From NCBI GenBank assembly GCA_030544235.1, contig CM060468.1, positions 7,849,758 through 7,913,757 on the forward strand: a DNA stretch of 64,000 nt, read 5' to 3'. Under the pieces are notes generated by a model, which did not search any database, was not told where the DNA came from, and saw only the letters and a list, made by a program, of their open reading frames with translations. Shown here piece by piece: positions 12,860-25,000 of this stretch. Both the position numbers and the translations under genes were made by a program. Source of the stretch: Lepturacanthus savala. Lineage: Eukaryota; Chordata; Actinopteri; Scombriformes; Trichiuridae. The first letter of the stretch is position 1; every line of letters starts with the position of its first letter.

Positions 12860-15800
12860 TAAAATACTACATGCTGGTTTAATATAAGATACAAAACTCC
12901 CCCCCCCCCCACCTTGTGTAGTCATCCCATGAATTTTCTATTAAAAATAAGACTGACGTTATTAAATGGAGATTTCAATTCTTACCGCTTCACACAAGCC
13001 TAACAAGCCATAACAAGCCTTCTTGCTTTCTACCTTAAGTTACTTTAACAGAAGACAAGACTATGTTTGACATCAGAGAAGACAGGAACAAAAATAAATA
13101 ATGTGTGATTAATAGAAAGTTTTGATGGTTAAATACAAATCACACATGATGGCAAATGGAGAACATATTTATCAAACACCAGTGCTGAAAAAATATTATG
13201 CTTGTACTCTAAAAGGGGCCACATTGTGATATGGGTCATCATGGAAATTAAAGCCAAAAGCACAATGTTTTGTCTTAGTTGTAGCAGCAAAGGGTAACAT
13301 CACAGGGTAATTCCACCTTTTAAAAATATGATCAAATAAGCAAGAGCACCAAAAAGAACAAGGAAATCCCTGCAGCCTGACCACAAAAACATCTATAACA
13401 GGATCCTTACACAGAGCCTCCCCATCCGTGACAAGCTTTCAAAGGCTCAGGCACATTACAGAGGCAACAATAAAAACACACACACACAAAAAAAAACAAC
13501 AACCACTAAACCAATTGGACTGTTACAAATCAATTGCAAAACAAATTGGATCAAAACATATTTGGATCCATGTAATTCAGTTCCCTTCTGTGTGACTGGT
13601 CTGGTCTGGAGCAGGGCTGGCAGATGGGAGCCTTAATACCGTTTGCCTCCTGTGTTAGTCATGTCTCATCGCACCTCTGACATTGATAAAACACGCTTTG
13701 TTTCTGCCCTCAGCCTGTTGTCACAAAGGGAACAAACAGCGCTTTTATGGCTTTATCCATCGTGTTTATTTCAATCCACAGTTGCGCAGCCCACTGCCGT
13801 TGGCTACAGACACAGCAGGCTCTAGCATGCTGGGGGGAAAAACAAGCATGGAATAATGTGAACCAGAAGCCCACCAGCCCAGATTTTCCACTCAGACAGA
13901 GTTAAAACACCACCCAAACACCCAAGCGTTCAGTATGTTACAGTAGAAGACACGAGTTTAAGCGACCGCCTGTTCACGAGAACCATCCGCAAATATTTTG
14001 CCCTCTTGTAGATACAGTAAGGGCACATGTTTGCACTCGACCTGAAGTGATGTACTTAGCTGACTCACTGCTCCGTGTTCTCTGAAGACATGGAGCTAAA
14101 CGCAGCAGGCTCCCGAAGCATGCGAACTTCCTTATTTATTAATGGTCGAATCATATGAAAGGCTCGTCACACAATTTCCCACAGTCTTTTCTCACTCCGC
14201 TTAACTAGAATTTCATTATGCTGTTTCTAATTGTGAAGACTTAACAAGAGCTGTGTCACTTCTTACTAATACCCATTTAAATCCAGTAACAGTGGGCTGT
14301 GAGAGTTTAACCCACTTTCCATTGTGAATTGTGTATCAGCTGGATAATGGTAGATCTACTCCACAGGCACACAGTATCAGGTAATGAGGGTAATCTGAAG
14401 TTAAAACTCAAAAGGAGTATGTTTTTTTTTTTGTTTTTTTTTTTAAATCATAAATCCTCTCACACCTGTGACCTCTGCGAAAATGAGGCTAATTACAACA
14501 TTGCAGATGAGATTATTTGCTTGATTCAGGCGAAAAATACAAACACTCCTTCCCCCTCCCCAGACATTCCTGGGAGGAGAGCATTGATCATCAGCTGAAG
14601 TATCAGTCTCAGTAAGTGATGTATCATCCAAAGGCTTTACTGGTAAATTGCGACATAGAAAACAAGTAAAACCAGAACTTCCTGTGGATAAAGATTGAGG
14701 TGTCTATGGAAAGTCCTTACATCTGTTGAGTACTAACTGTAGGCATATGCACAGCAAAATACTCCAGAGATGATACAACTTTAAATGTAACCGATTAAGG
14801 TGTTTAGGTTGATATTTGAAAAAGCAGAGTTGTTTATTTGCACCTCATTTCGGTATTACATAAGTCCTAAGGCGGCCCAAGGACACAGTGATCAGGATGG
14901 TGCTGTAGACACTAGATGTGGATAATGAGCTTCTTCCTGTGGAAAGGACTCCCGCTGTTTAGCCCATTAGTCGTAATCTGTGGAAGTCAGCGGAGCATTT
15001 CCCTGGGCTAGGATCACCTTGGTCACTACAGCTCTGTGCTACCTTTTGCTATTCTTAGCTGCCCAACTCTTCCCGCCTCTTTATTTTTCCTCCTCTTTTT
15101 ACAACAGGCTGTACCTGAACGTGTAGTCACAGCCCCGTAATCCCTTATGAGTCTCTCCTTAAAGAGCTCTGGACAGAATCGGAGAGTGCGATTGAAGGGT
15201 TGGATGTAGAAGAAAGTTGTCATTCGAGCAGATGTTTTGAACATATCTTACACACAATTGACATACCTAAAGTTTGTAGCTTCAAACTTGCTCACAGAAA
15301 CCTCAGTTGAGTTATACATTTTAGCACTCAACATGCCATCTGAGATTCCTGTGAAGGGGAAGTCTTGTTGAGTGCATGTTAAAAACAAATATTAAAACCA
15401 GTTGTATAACTAAGGCCTGGAGTACAGTTGCTCTGGTTTTTAGTGCATTACTGATTTTTTTTTTTTGTATTTATAGTTTGGCTGGTTTTATTGTTTGCTC
15501 TTATCTGTTTTTTTATGCTTTTATTCCATTGTTTTTTTTTTCCCCCAATTATTTACCTCCTACGTACAGCACTTTGTAGCAGCTGTGGTTGTTTTTCAAG
15601 CAAATAACGTAAATAAATAATGTAACACTGTTGCTTTTATTTGTTTTATTTTCTCTGGTGTCGGTGGTAGTGTTTGTGCTGTTCTTCCGAGCTCAGATGT
15701 GCACGTTTTAAGACACTTGATGTAAGATAGCCAGGTCACATGGTAAGACAAGTAAAACCGTGTACTCCAGAGTTCAATCCCATTAAAGAGCTGCTTGTTG

Positions 15801-17607
15801 CAGGTATGTTGTTCAAATAAGTTAAACAAGCTTTTTTTCCAATGATCGTGTAAATGCTAAGAACAGTGAGAGTCTGAGGTTAGATTCCCAGTGGGGCCAC
15901 ACGCAATAAAAATAAACTCGCAAGTCCAGTGAATTTCTTTGTATCTTAATTATTTCCCTCCGTTACTTTTGGTCCGTTGGTCGTCTGTCAGTAGACTACA
16001 CACGGTATTTTTAGGTTGGAACCACTGTAGATTCTTATCTATATTTAAAACTCGGGAGAGCGCAGATTCTGTTTCACTACAATTTGGCCAGTCAAGATTT
16101 TGGAAGAGTCGGCATTTTGCCTTTTGAGAGAAGGCTGGAGCTGTCTTCCATTGCTACGATAGTGAAATTCATTACAACCCTCTGTAATGTAGATACTTTT
16201 TGACTTGAAAACAGTGGTCCGATCCTCATTTACTTTAATATGTGAATGTAACTTCCTCTGGAACACTACCCACTGCTTTGCTTCTCAAAATATCGTTATT
16301 ACAAGCCTCCTGTCATTTTTTTAAGCCTTTCCTGTCATTTTTTTCTTACAGAGAACAGGCAATGTGCGGTCCACATTCTTCAAGGACTGTCTATACGAGG
16401 TGTTTGACGATTTGGAATGCAAGATGGAGCACGCGGGGAAACATCTACTGCGCTCGGTGTTGCAGTTAATGGAGAGCGGTGCGCTGGTCCTCACTACTAA
16501 CTTCGACAATTTACTGGAAATCTATGCAGCTCACCAGGGCACCAAGCTGGAGTCTTTGGATCTGACGGATGAGAAGAAGGTAAACAGTGTTCAGAATATA
16601 TTATGGCATTGATTGATCTTTCGTATCACAGCTGATCCAGTCAGCTCTTTTTAAGTACAAAGGTCTCTACGACCTGCAGTCAAACAAGCACTCTATATTA
16701 GTCTCGACTCAGATGGATTTGAATCGCTGGCATGTCACGAAGGCAAGTCGCATTTCACAAATGATCATATCTCACATCACAAATTCACTTAAATGTACAT
16801 GGCTCTCGCGATGAATTGGCCTGAAATCACCACTGTCAAATTTACTCTGAAACAATGGCTTTCAGTAGTTCCTCATTGACTGTTTGTCGTAAAAAACAGA
16901 CAATACTGTGACCTGAAAGAGCCTCTTGTCTGACAGGTTGAGGAAGGTTAAAGTTCGAGCCATTTTTCAGCTGCTGTCAAATTTTATAGATTGAACAATA
17001 TTTGCTTTAGTTTTAGGACTGAACTGAGAATGCCTGTTTTTCCCAGTAAACTGTTGTTTCGTTTCTGTTCCAGTTTCTTCACACAAAACCTCAACTACTC
17101 TAAGTATGGCATTCATGTCCCCCAGTTAATACAGAGCTTTTATTATTTGTTAATTTAAAACAGAGATTTGGTAGAAATGTCCAGACTTTTCTGAGAGACT
17201 CATGGCTTTGCCTCTCAGTCCTGGTATTTATGCCTCGTCTCCATCAGGGCTAATATCCTCTCACTGCTGTTCAGTGATTTCACTCCCTGCCCAGTCAGAA
17301 CAGGATTGAGTGCAATGGACTGTTAAGTGGGTGTGCTTGCGTGCCTGTGTGTGTCTAGGTATTGGAGTGGGCTCAGGAGAAACGGAGGTTAAGTGTTCTA
17401 CATATCCACGGTGTTTACACCAACCCCAGCGGAATCGTGCTGCACCCTGCTGGCTACCAGAATGTACTGAGGAACACTGAGGTTATGGTGAGCACTGGGA
17501 TTATTCACCATTATTAACTATCTCTTCATGCCTGCTTGAAGTGTAAATTTTATTGATCATGTGATTAGGTCCGGGCAATATATTGATATTATATTAACAT
17601 CACAATA

Positions 17608-17672
<65 letters not shown>

Positions 17673-19984
17673 GACATCTTGGATGTAATCTTCTGAATTT
17701 ATCAGACCGTTCCAGCTGTTCTATTATTTACATTTATCAACTTAAGTCTTTAAATCAACAATACTGATATATACTGATGTAAATATTTTGGGATAGCACG
17801 AATAATTCTCTGTAATATTGTTGTGATATTGATATTAAGTTATTTGATTACTTTTTTTGGTTAGATTAGATTAGATCTGACTTTATTGATCCCTTTGGGA
17901 GGTTCTCTAAGGGAAATTGAAGCTCTGTCAAATCACTTATAGCTATGTTAAAAACTTAGGACTCACAAACAGAAGAGCAATATGTTTTAAAAAAACACCC
18001 TAAAAACCAACACCAACATAGAGAGAATAAAATAAAATGACTGTACAAACCACTGTTATTGCTCCATGGTGATTGTAAAAGTGATATTAGGTAGATGAGT
18101 AGATTATTGCACATGGAATTATTGGAAAAACAAATAAAGCACACACTGTTACATATGTATATATAATTATATGATGTTTTGTATGATTATAATGGACTAT
18201 TTGAAATGTTATGACTAACATCCATCAGGTCAGTGACAAATAATGGTTGGCAAGATGAGAAAGTCCAAAACTTTTTTTTTTTTTAAATACTGCTTTAAAA
18301 GCATTCATAAGGTCTTTCAAAAAGTACATTTTGTGTTCATGTCAAATTTTTTTTGACAAGAAATGTCAAATGATGTAACCGAAAAAGAATAAAAAAAAAG
18401 AAAGAAGTTAATCCACCTACAATATAAAAATATTTAATAGCATGCCGTTATTAATTTTCTATCTGCTACCATGATTTTAGGGTTATACCACATGATATTT
18501 TTGACATTATCCCTACCGCTGGTTTCAACAGCGCGAGATCCAGAAGCTGTATGAGACCAAATCATTCGTGTTCCTCGGCTGCGGCCGCACAGTCGACGAC
18601 ACTACCTTCCAGGCTCTCTTCTTGGAGGCTGTCAAGCACAAGTCGGACCTGGAGCACTTCATGCTTGTGCGGCGCGAGGATGTGGGTGAGTTCAAGAAGC
18701 TGCGCGACAACATGCTGGACAAAGGCATAAAGGTCATCTCCTATGGAGACGAGTACGGCGACCTGCCCGAGTACTTCGAGAGGCTGGCTAATGAGATCTG
18801 CAATCGTGATGTATCAACCAACGGCTGGGGTAAGGACGATAAAAGCCAATTATAGGTTATTTGTGTTGCTGTTTTGTAGTCAGTGAGTTCATCATGTGTT
18901 AACGGCTCATGCTCACATGAATGTTTGATACCGTCTTTGAAGGCAGGGTTAACCAAATTAACAGAAGTGCAATGAAGTTTAGAAATGGTAAGATATATTT
19001 CAGTTCCCTTGTATCCCAAAGTATAAGTTTAATTTGTGTGTTCCATAGATTATGAAGTGACTTATAGTGGAAGCACTTCTGCAGCTTGGATAAGGTCACG
19101 GATCTCTGTTGAATTGTCAGTAAAATCAACAACTGTGTTAGAACATATCCTGTTATTCGAAATAGAGTTTAAGGCACACTCCTGTGCAAGGTAAGAATAT
19201 GATGCATTTTAGCAACAAATCTGACTTTGAGATTTCAAATTCAACAACCAAGTGTTTTAAATTTGCTGCCATTCTGATTCTCACCTCTGATCCGCGTCTT
19301 CAACAGAAACAAAGTGAACTTAAATTGGAGGTTGTAATATAATTCTATGGGATCCTTCCATTTTTAAATACTTTTTTTTCTTATATTAAGGATGGCATTT
19401 AAAGAGCTAAAATAAGGAATGAGGAAAAATATCTGTGGCACCTACACTGGATTCTCCAGTCCAGATATTTTGATGTAACAATACTTGAATTATTTGAGCT
19501 GCTGAAATCTGCAACTGCAGTTTTCTTGCAGTTCAGTTTCCTTTCTAAGAAGAGTTTAGACAGTGTGTTTCCTGCATTCTGTAATCGTCTTTGTCTCTTT
19601 ATGTACAGGGTCTCCATCTCAAAACGGGGAGGAAGTGCAGAATGGCTTTAACACACAGAAAAACCTCCTTCAAGGTTAGGACTCAATGCTTCTCTTTGAC
19701 ATCAGGCAGTGGCCACTTGCAAGAGACGTTTCCAGAATAACACAATACAGCCCTGTCTTAGACTGTTTTCTTACTGCATGCTGGTAGAGATAGAAAATCA
19801 AAGTCTGTTCTTGATTTTCAGTTTCAAAAGACCTGCTGGTATTCCTTTACACAAAGATACAACTGCCTTTGCGGTATTGCATGCATGGAAGTCTGTGGCA
19901 ACGTTTCAGTTGATGCGCTTTTTGTTTTTCAACTGTTCACTCAAGTCCCTTCCTTCTCTTTTTGCCCCAGACTATCATTCCTGA
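11863..19984 (+). CDS. fam118b: fam118b, SIR2-like (sirtuin-fold) FAM118 family protein, complete
   Basis: Seven coding exons: 11863-11945, 12180-12432, 16352-16579, 17359-17487, 18532-18829, 19609-19674, 19971-19984. Together they encode 356 residues (human FAM118B about 351). The ATG at 11863 is the first in its exon and gives the expected lysine/arginine-rich N-terminus. SIR2-like signatures: LVLVIGTGVS (42-51, nucleotide-binding loop), TTNFDNLLE (160-168), VLHIHGVYTN (201-210, with the His of the sirtuin HG motif at 205), and FLGCGRTVDD (245-254). FAM118 proteins are non-canonical sirtuin-fold proteins reported to process NAD, form filaments and take part in innate immune signalling (recalled, not shown here). 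The last coding exon has only 14 bases and ends DYHS. Introns hold (TA)n tracts and MITE-like repeats. A FAM118A assignment is possible, but the srpra neighbour and sequence favour FAM118B. Confidence 0.95.
12433..16351 (+). other. Long fam118b intron, no gene seen
   Basis: A 3.9-kb intron with simple repeats in its first third. Between about 13560 and 15300 there is moderately complex, non-repetitive DNA, including a MARE/AP-1-like GCTGACTCACTGC near 14059. That stretch could hold regulatory elements; no coding exon is recognised on either strand. Confidence 0.4.
12828..12855. repeat. (AT)n microsatellite
   Basis: Uninterrupted AT dinucleotides inside the 3.9-kb fam118b intron 12433-16351, followed by a C-tract near 12900. 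Confidence 0.9.
17609..17669. repeat. (TA)n microsatellite
   Basis: About 30 TA units in the fam118b intron 17488-18531, likely highly length-variable. Confidence 0.95.
17860..18145 (+). mobile_element. Truncated non-LTR/SINE-type repeat, copy 1
   Basis: It carries the TTTATTGATCCCTTTGGGA ... GGGAAATTGAAG motif seen at the 3' ends of many fish retroposons. The segment 18091-18130 matches the reverse complement of about 45316-45357 at roughly 38 of 40 positions by eye. Three blocks recur in the same order in both copies, so this is one repeat family. The bounds are approximate. Confidence 0.55.
18228..18513 (+). mobile_element. MITE-like element, copy 1 (fam118b intron)
   Basis: It starts GGTCAGTGACAAATAATG and carries the family core ATGTCAAATGATGTAACCGA. 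It ends TTTTTGACATTATCCC, a diverged version of the right terminal repeat of the copy at 36065-36554. It has no coding capacity. It ends only 18 bp before the acceptor of the fam118b exon starting at 18532. Confidence 0.6.
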
Positions 19985-20865
19985 CAGGCACACAGTCGGG
20001 ATCAGTATCAGACATTTTCCTCCACAGCGCCAACAAGAGATCAGTCTACTTCGAGTAGTACTCGTGTCTGATTTCATTCTATGGATTTAAGAATCCAGGA
20101 ACATTAAGGGCCTTGGGAGACCTAAAAGCTGTTGTCGGTATTTCCCAGCTGTTTATTTTTCCTTTTTTGTTAAGTCCTGTTTAAAAGGGAAAGGAAAAAT
20201 TGAACACAACTGTTGAAACTAATACCCAACCTCACAGCCCCTACTGTACTGTATTTAAATGTTGCCTAAACCTCGACTTTTGGGAATCGACAGTAAAAAA
20301 AAAAAAAAAAGTGCGCAGATGATGGACCTGTGATACTATGGTATGTTCTCACTTCAGCTTGACAAAAATGATAAATCTGAATCCACTGACAGAAGCTGGC
20401 CGTGCTGCAATGAGTCACTGGATGTGGACATACGATGCAGCTGAAGTAACTGCATCACCTTGACCTACCGGCCCTGCAACAGAAGCTCTATCAGTGCAAG
20501 CTACAGTATAACACACATCTTGTGTACAGTATGTAAGGTTAGTTTCTGTCATGCTTAATCCTGAACCAGGAAAACTTGATTTGCACACTACTGGGTAGGG
20601 GATGGGTGGAAATAATTCAGTCATGGATGGTTTACTCGGTTTGCAAACACATTATTGTCATGACGTCCTCAAATGTAAGTTCAGAAGTGTATGTTTCCAT
20701 AGCAGAGCGGCTCCCTGCCAGTAGCAATCACTTTGCCACTCCTGTGCTGACAACTAAAGAAAATTTTCTTTGTAAGCCTTTTTTGTATTTTTAATACTTG
20801 CATGTGTTTTCTGACATAGTATTTATAAGTACTATTTTCAAAATAAAGCTTGTGGTATTCCATTT
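19985..20865 (+). other. fam118b: fam118b 3' UTR
   Basis: Sequence from the fam118b stop to just past the AATAAA at 20842-20847. It has no coding signal. An A-tract lies near 20294-20310. The short open frames here are not supported by any protein similarity I recognise. Confidence 0.6.
20842..20847 (+). terminator. fam118b: Poly(A) signal, fam118b
   Basis: AATAAA followed by TGTT/GT-rich sequence (GTGGTATTCC, TTTGTTCTGTC), typical of a cleavage site. Cleavage is expected near 20860-20870. Confidence 0.65.
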
Positions 20866-20929
20866 GTTCTGTCATGTTTGCATTCTTTATAAATTAAAAG
20901 AAAACTACACAGTTCCACTTTACAAGCTG

Positions 20930-22093
20930 TCATGGCATACAGCAGTTTTATTTAGAAATGTTTACATTCTCATAAATTAGCTCAAATCTTCTGTATATCT
21001 CTTGATTCTCTCATATTGCACTACCACAAATTAATAGGGGGATAGAGCTGTTCATAGGTATCCTCTTGTAAATGAATAAATCAGAGGGGAGCAGAAATAA
21101 TAAAAAAAAAGGCCCATTGATGTTCAACAGACCACGAAAAGCGGTCTGAAAATCTATGGACAACCTCTAACAACAAAAATTTACAAAAGGGTTTTCCACT
21201 TTGAATAAACTATGAACTGAGGGATCAAAATTTTCTTCGTAATTAAAATGAGTTATTTGTCTGTTAGGCAGGTGAGGAGCTCTGGGAGATTAAACAACAA
21301 ACCCAGAAATAACGTTCCACAGTTGTTCAGCTGTACTGTCTTAATGTTCCAGAGAATGCAATCTTGATTATAGTATATTCTTTACTCTTTCATAAGTCTT
21401 TTTTAACAGGAGGGTATAAAATGTACTCATTTGACAAGTGCTGATATTCATACCCACCTCGATTACTGACTGTAAACTGAGTCAGCAGTTTCTGACCTGA
21501 ACTGTCATGGTACCATTGATGGACAACCACCCGTGTAGTGAAAGCATTAACTAAGACGACAGGAGACATAGGCACTATGGTCACTAAGCTTTCCTCAGGC
21601 ACAGGCAGCTGCTGAAAAAAGTCACATCCAGCGGGCCTCGATGACCTGACCTCATTTACATGAAGAAGGGAAAACCGACTGACAAAAACGCCAGGTAGGG
21701 AAGTTTTACTGCCTAGGTCCATTTAGTCAGCAAAATGTCAGTTGGATGGGATTTCTTTGTTGAAAACTCAGGCTGATCTGAGATGCTTTATTTGGCCCGA
21801 AAGTTCAGAAAATGACGAAAAAGGGAGGCTTCCTCCGACTTTGTTGCAGGATGTTCTGTCTTTTGAAGTGCATACTTTGGTCTTTTTCCTCTGGCCTGGA
21901 GATGGGAGAATAAAAGTCCAGAGCATGACAGGAGTTCTTCATTTGATGCAAAAGTAAAGAGGGCAGGGCAGGAGGATGAGAAACACAAGGCTAGTAGGGG
22001 ACTGGAACATCTCACGGCAGCATGGCAAAAAAAAAAAAAGTATCTGTTGGCTTTGTTGCGACGACGAACAAACAGCAGAACATGCAGCCACGT
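20930..22093 (-). other. srpra: srpra 3' UTR
   Basis: Sequence after the srpra stop on the minus strand, down to the reverse-strand AATAAA at 20947-20952. Open frames in this stretch (for example 21390-21722) show no recognisable family and are likely fortuitous. An earlier, internal polyadenylation site is possible because this UTR would be long (about 1.1 kb). Confidence 0.5.
20947..20952 (-). terminator. srpra: Poly(A) signal, srpra (reverse strand)
   Basis: TTTATT on +, AATAAA on -. It sits only about 100 bp from the fam118b signal at 20842-20847, so the two transcripts converge with almost no intergenic space. Usage is inferred. Confidence 0.45.
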
Positions 22094-25000
22094 TTAAGCC
22101 TTCATCAGGGCGCTGACCACGGCGCTGGCGTTGAGGCTGCGCAGGTCGTTGTAGGTCTGCCCTGTGCCCACAAACACAATCGGCTGGCCTGTGATGTAGG
22201 TCATGGAGATGGCAGCACCCACCTGTGAAGGAGAGAGGGTGACGAGTGCTGTCAGCTTTCCTACTGCAAATCATTCAGAAGTGAAAACAAAACAGCCACA
22301 GAGAAGTGACAAAAACCTTTTGAGGCCGCGCTGGTTTGATTAAATCCAGACTGCGCACAGTAAACAAAACAAAACATTAATATACCTTGTCGTCAATAGT
22401 GTCAAACTTGGTGAGAACGATTCCATCGATGAGGCGAGGCTTGTCAGACATGGAGTGGTCTGCCAGAGCCTGATTGAACTTTACCTGAGGTAGGAGTGAC
22501 AGAAAGAGAGAGGGATGAGTCATTCAAAGGAAAACTGGAGATGATGATAGAGGTTAATAAACAGAGCTCCAACTTTCCGTCTCACTATTAACAAAGTGCA
22601 GAACAACATGTTGACAGTTTTAGAAACACGGCAGATCAGCGGAGCAACTCTGACATCTGCTGGAAAGTGTGTTGCAGTATATTCAAGTTGAACTGAAGTC
22701 CTCGATAGCGACAAGTCCATCTGTGACATTTCCTGTCAGCAACGACGACAAAAAAAAAAACTCACCAGCTGGTCGACCGCCTCGTTGCCCACCAGAGCCT
22801 CCCCGACAAACAGCACGAGGTCAGGCATGTTGACGCCAATAAGTTTGGCCAGGGCCGTCATTAAGGGGGCGTTGTCCTGCATACGCCCAGCAGTGTCCAC
22901 CAGCACCACGTCAAAAGCCTGGTTGCGGGCTGGAGGGGAAAAAAACAAGAAAAAAACACAGGTGTTGAGGTGAAAAACTGATACGGGGGCAGCATTGAGT
23001 TTTATTTATATATCGCATGAGAAAGCTACAGCTACAACATTAAAAGCATCTTAATCTGAAGTAAAACAATACGTTACTTTAACAGCATCAATATATATCC
23101 TCAAGATCCACATCATCAATACAATGACGAAAAAGTTTAAAATAATATCAGTTGTAGGGACTAGTCGACAAGAAGTTAACCATTTTACCATATGCGATGG
23201 CCTCCATCGCAATCCCGGCGGCGTCCTTCCCGTAGCCCTTCTCATAGAGCTGGACGGCGGGCCGCCCCCCGTGCTGCTCCGGGGGATGCAGGGAGTTCAG
23301 GCGGCGCTGGTGAGTGCGGAGCTGCTCCACTGCTCCGGCACGGAACGTGTCGCAGGCTGCGATCAGCACCGTGAAGCCGTTCTCTATCAGCCAGAAGGAG
23401 ATCTGAGCAGAGACGAAAAAAAAGGGGCGAGTTTGACTCACGTGAACATCTGCGGGACACGGTCCGAACGTTTCGAGGGGTCAAATACTCCATATGAACA
23501 CTTTGGAATATAGAAATACAAAGCCAGATGACCAACAACTACAACTGGGAAAATGTGAATTATTAATATTGCTAATTATTTTTTACACAATTAGGATAAG
23601 GCCATTTTGACATGTGACAGTGTAAAAGGCACAGATGTGTAAAGGAATACTCCCTCTCATAGTATCAGATTACTGGAGTCAGCTGTTGTTAATGCTGTCA
23701 ATAGTGTGTGCTTTTCCCACAATGACCAGTTAAAACATCTGCTGTGAAAAAAAAAAAGACTACTACAATTGTTTTAGACAGACATAACTTCTACAATTGG
23801 AGTTTGACAAATTACTACAGTGGAATATCTGGGCTGAAACTGCTACTTTTACACTGGTCAGATTATTTCACACACCTAATGCTGGTCAATGGAAACACTC
23901 TTCACCTAAATTCATGTCGCGTGTTGAACTGAAATGTATGAATTATATCCCATGCTACTGGATTTTTGAATTTACATGGACATTAACCCTTTTAAAAAAA
24001 AACGACGGCTCACCTTGGCCAGGTTGGTGGACTTTCCAACCCCGTTCACGCCACAAAAAGTAATGACGAAAGGCCTTTTCTGACTCTGCGCCTCCATGAC
24101 ATCGCGCAGGATGTCCACTCTCCTCTTGGGCTGCAGGATCTGCACCAGAGATTCCTGCAGGGCCAGCTTCACCGTCGAGGCAACAGCTGCAAATATGAAT
24201 AAAAATGTACTCAGGGATGTTTCACTGAGAGGAAGCTTCTAGAAGAAGTACAACTACAGCATGCTTTGCATGAACCTAAATTGATAGTAATTTACACTTT
24301 CCCCACCCAGAATGATCCTGCCATGACTCGCTTCTCTAACATTTACAGAGCACTGTGTATTCTATATAACATATTTATAGGTGAAAATGAATGGAGTGTA
24401 CAAATATGTTAACATAAATGAATACATAAAAAATCTAATTAATGTGAAAATAATACACAATTTAATAAATCAAATGGAAAATGAAATAAATGGGACATTT
24501 ACTGGTATATTTATTTATATACAGAGTCATCATTTATTTATTCTTAATTATGGCAGTTTGAGTCCTCCATAATTTTGGCTTTGGGTTTCTGACACTTTCA
24601 GTTATAAAACATCTTAAAGCTCAAATTTTAATGGTATGGTTGAGTTTTTTGTAAGTTTAAGGGTTCTTGATGTGAAAAAAAGTTTGAGAACCACCGATTT
24701 GAACATTGTAGTTCTTCCATATGTTGCTGATATAGATGACAAACTATAAACAGATATGCTAATAACCACTTCCACTTCAATAAAAAAAGCATCTATAATG
24801 CATCATATGCGGCTCTAGCTTAAATGTCTGTGGGATGTTTCCAATTACTGCGCATCATTTTAATAATGTATGGAGAGGAAGTGTTCTAATGTTTATTTTG
24901 GTAATCTTACCGCAAGTGTTTGGGAAACAAATGTAATCACATTATTTTCCCGAGTGACCGAATCAATTTAAGAAAACGCCTCAAGCTAATCTGGTCCCTT

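Noticed and set aside
15870..15915. Possible tRNA-SINE B box (GAGGTTAGATTCCCAGTGGGG)
   Set aside because: No matching A box at the right distance upstream, so I do not call a SINE.
23192..23538. Arg/Pro-rich open frames opposite the srpra GTPase exon
   Set aside because: These are shadows of the GC-rich srpra coding exon on the other strands and frames.
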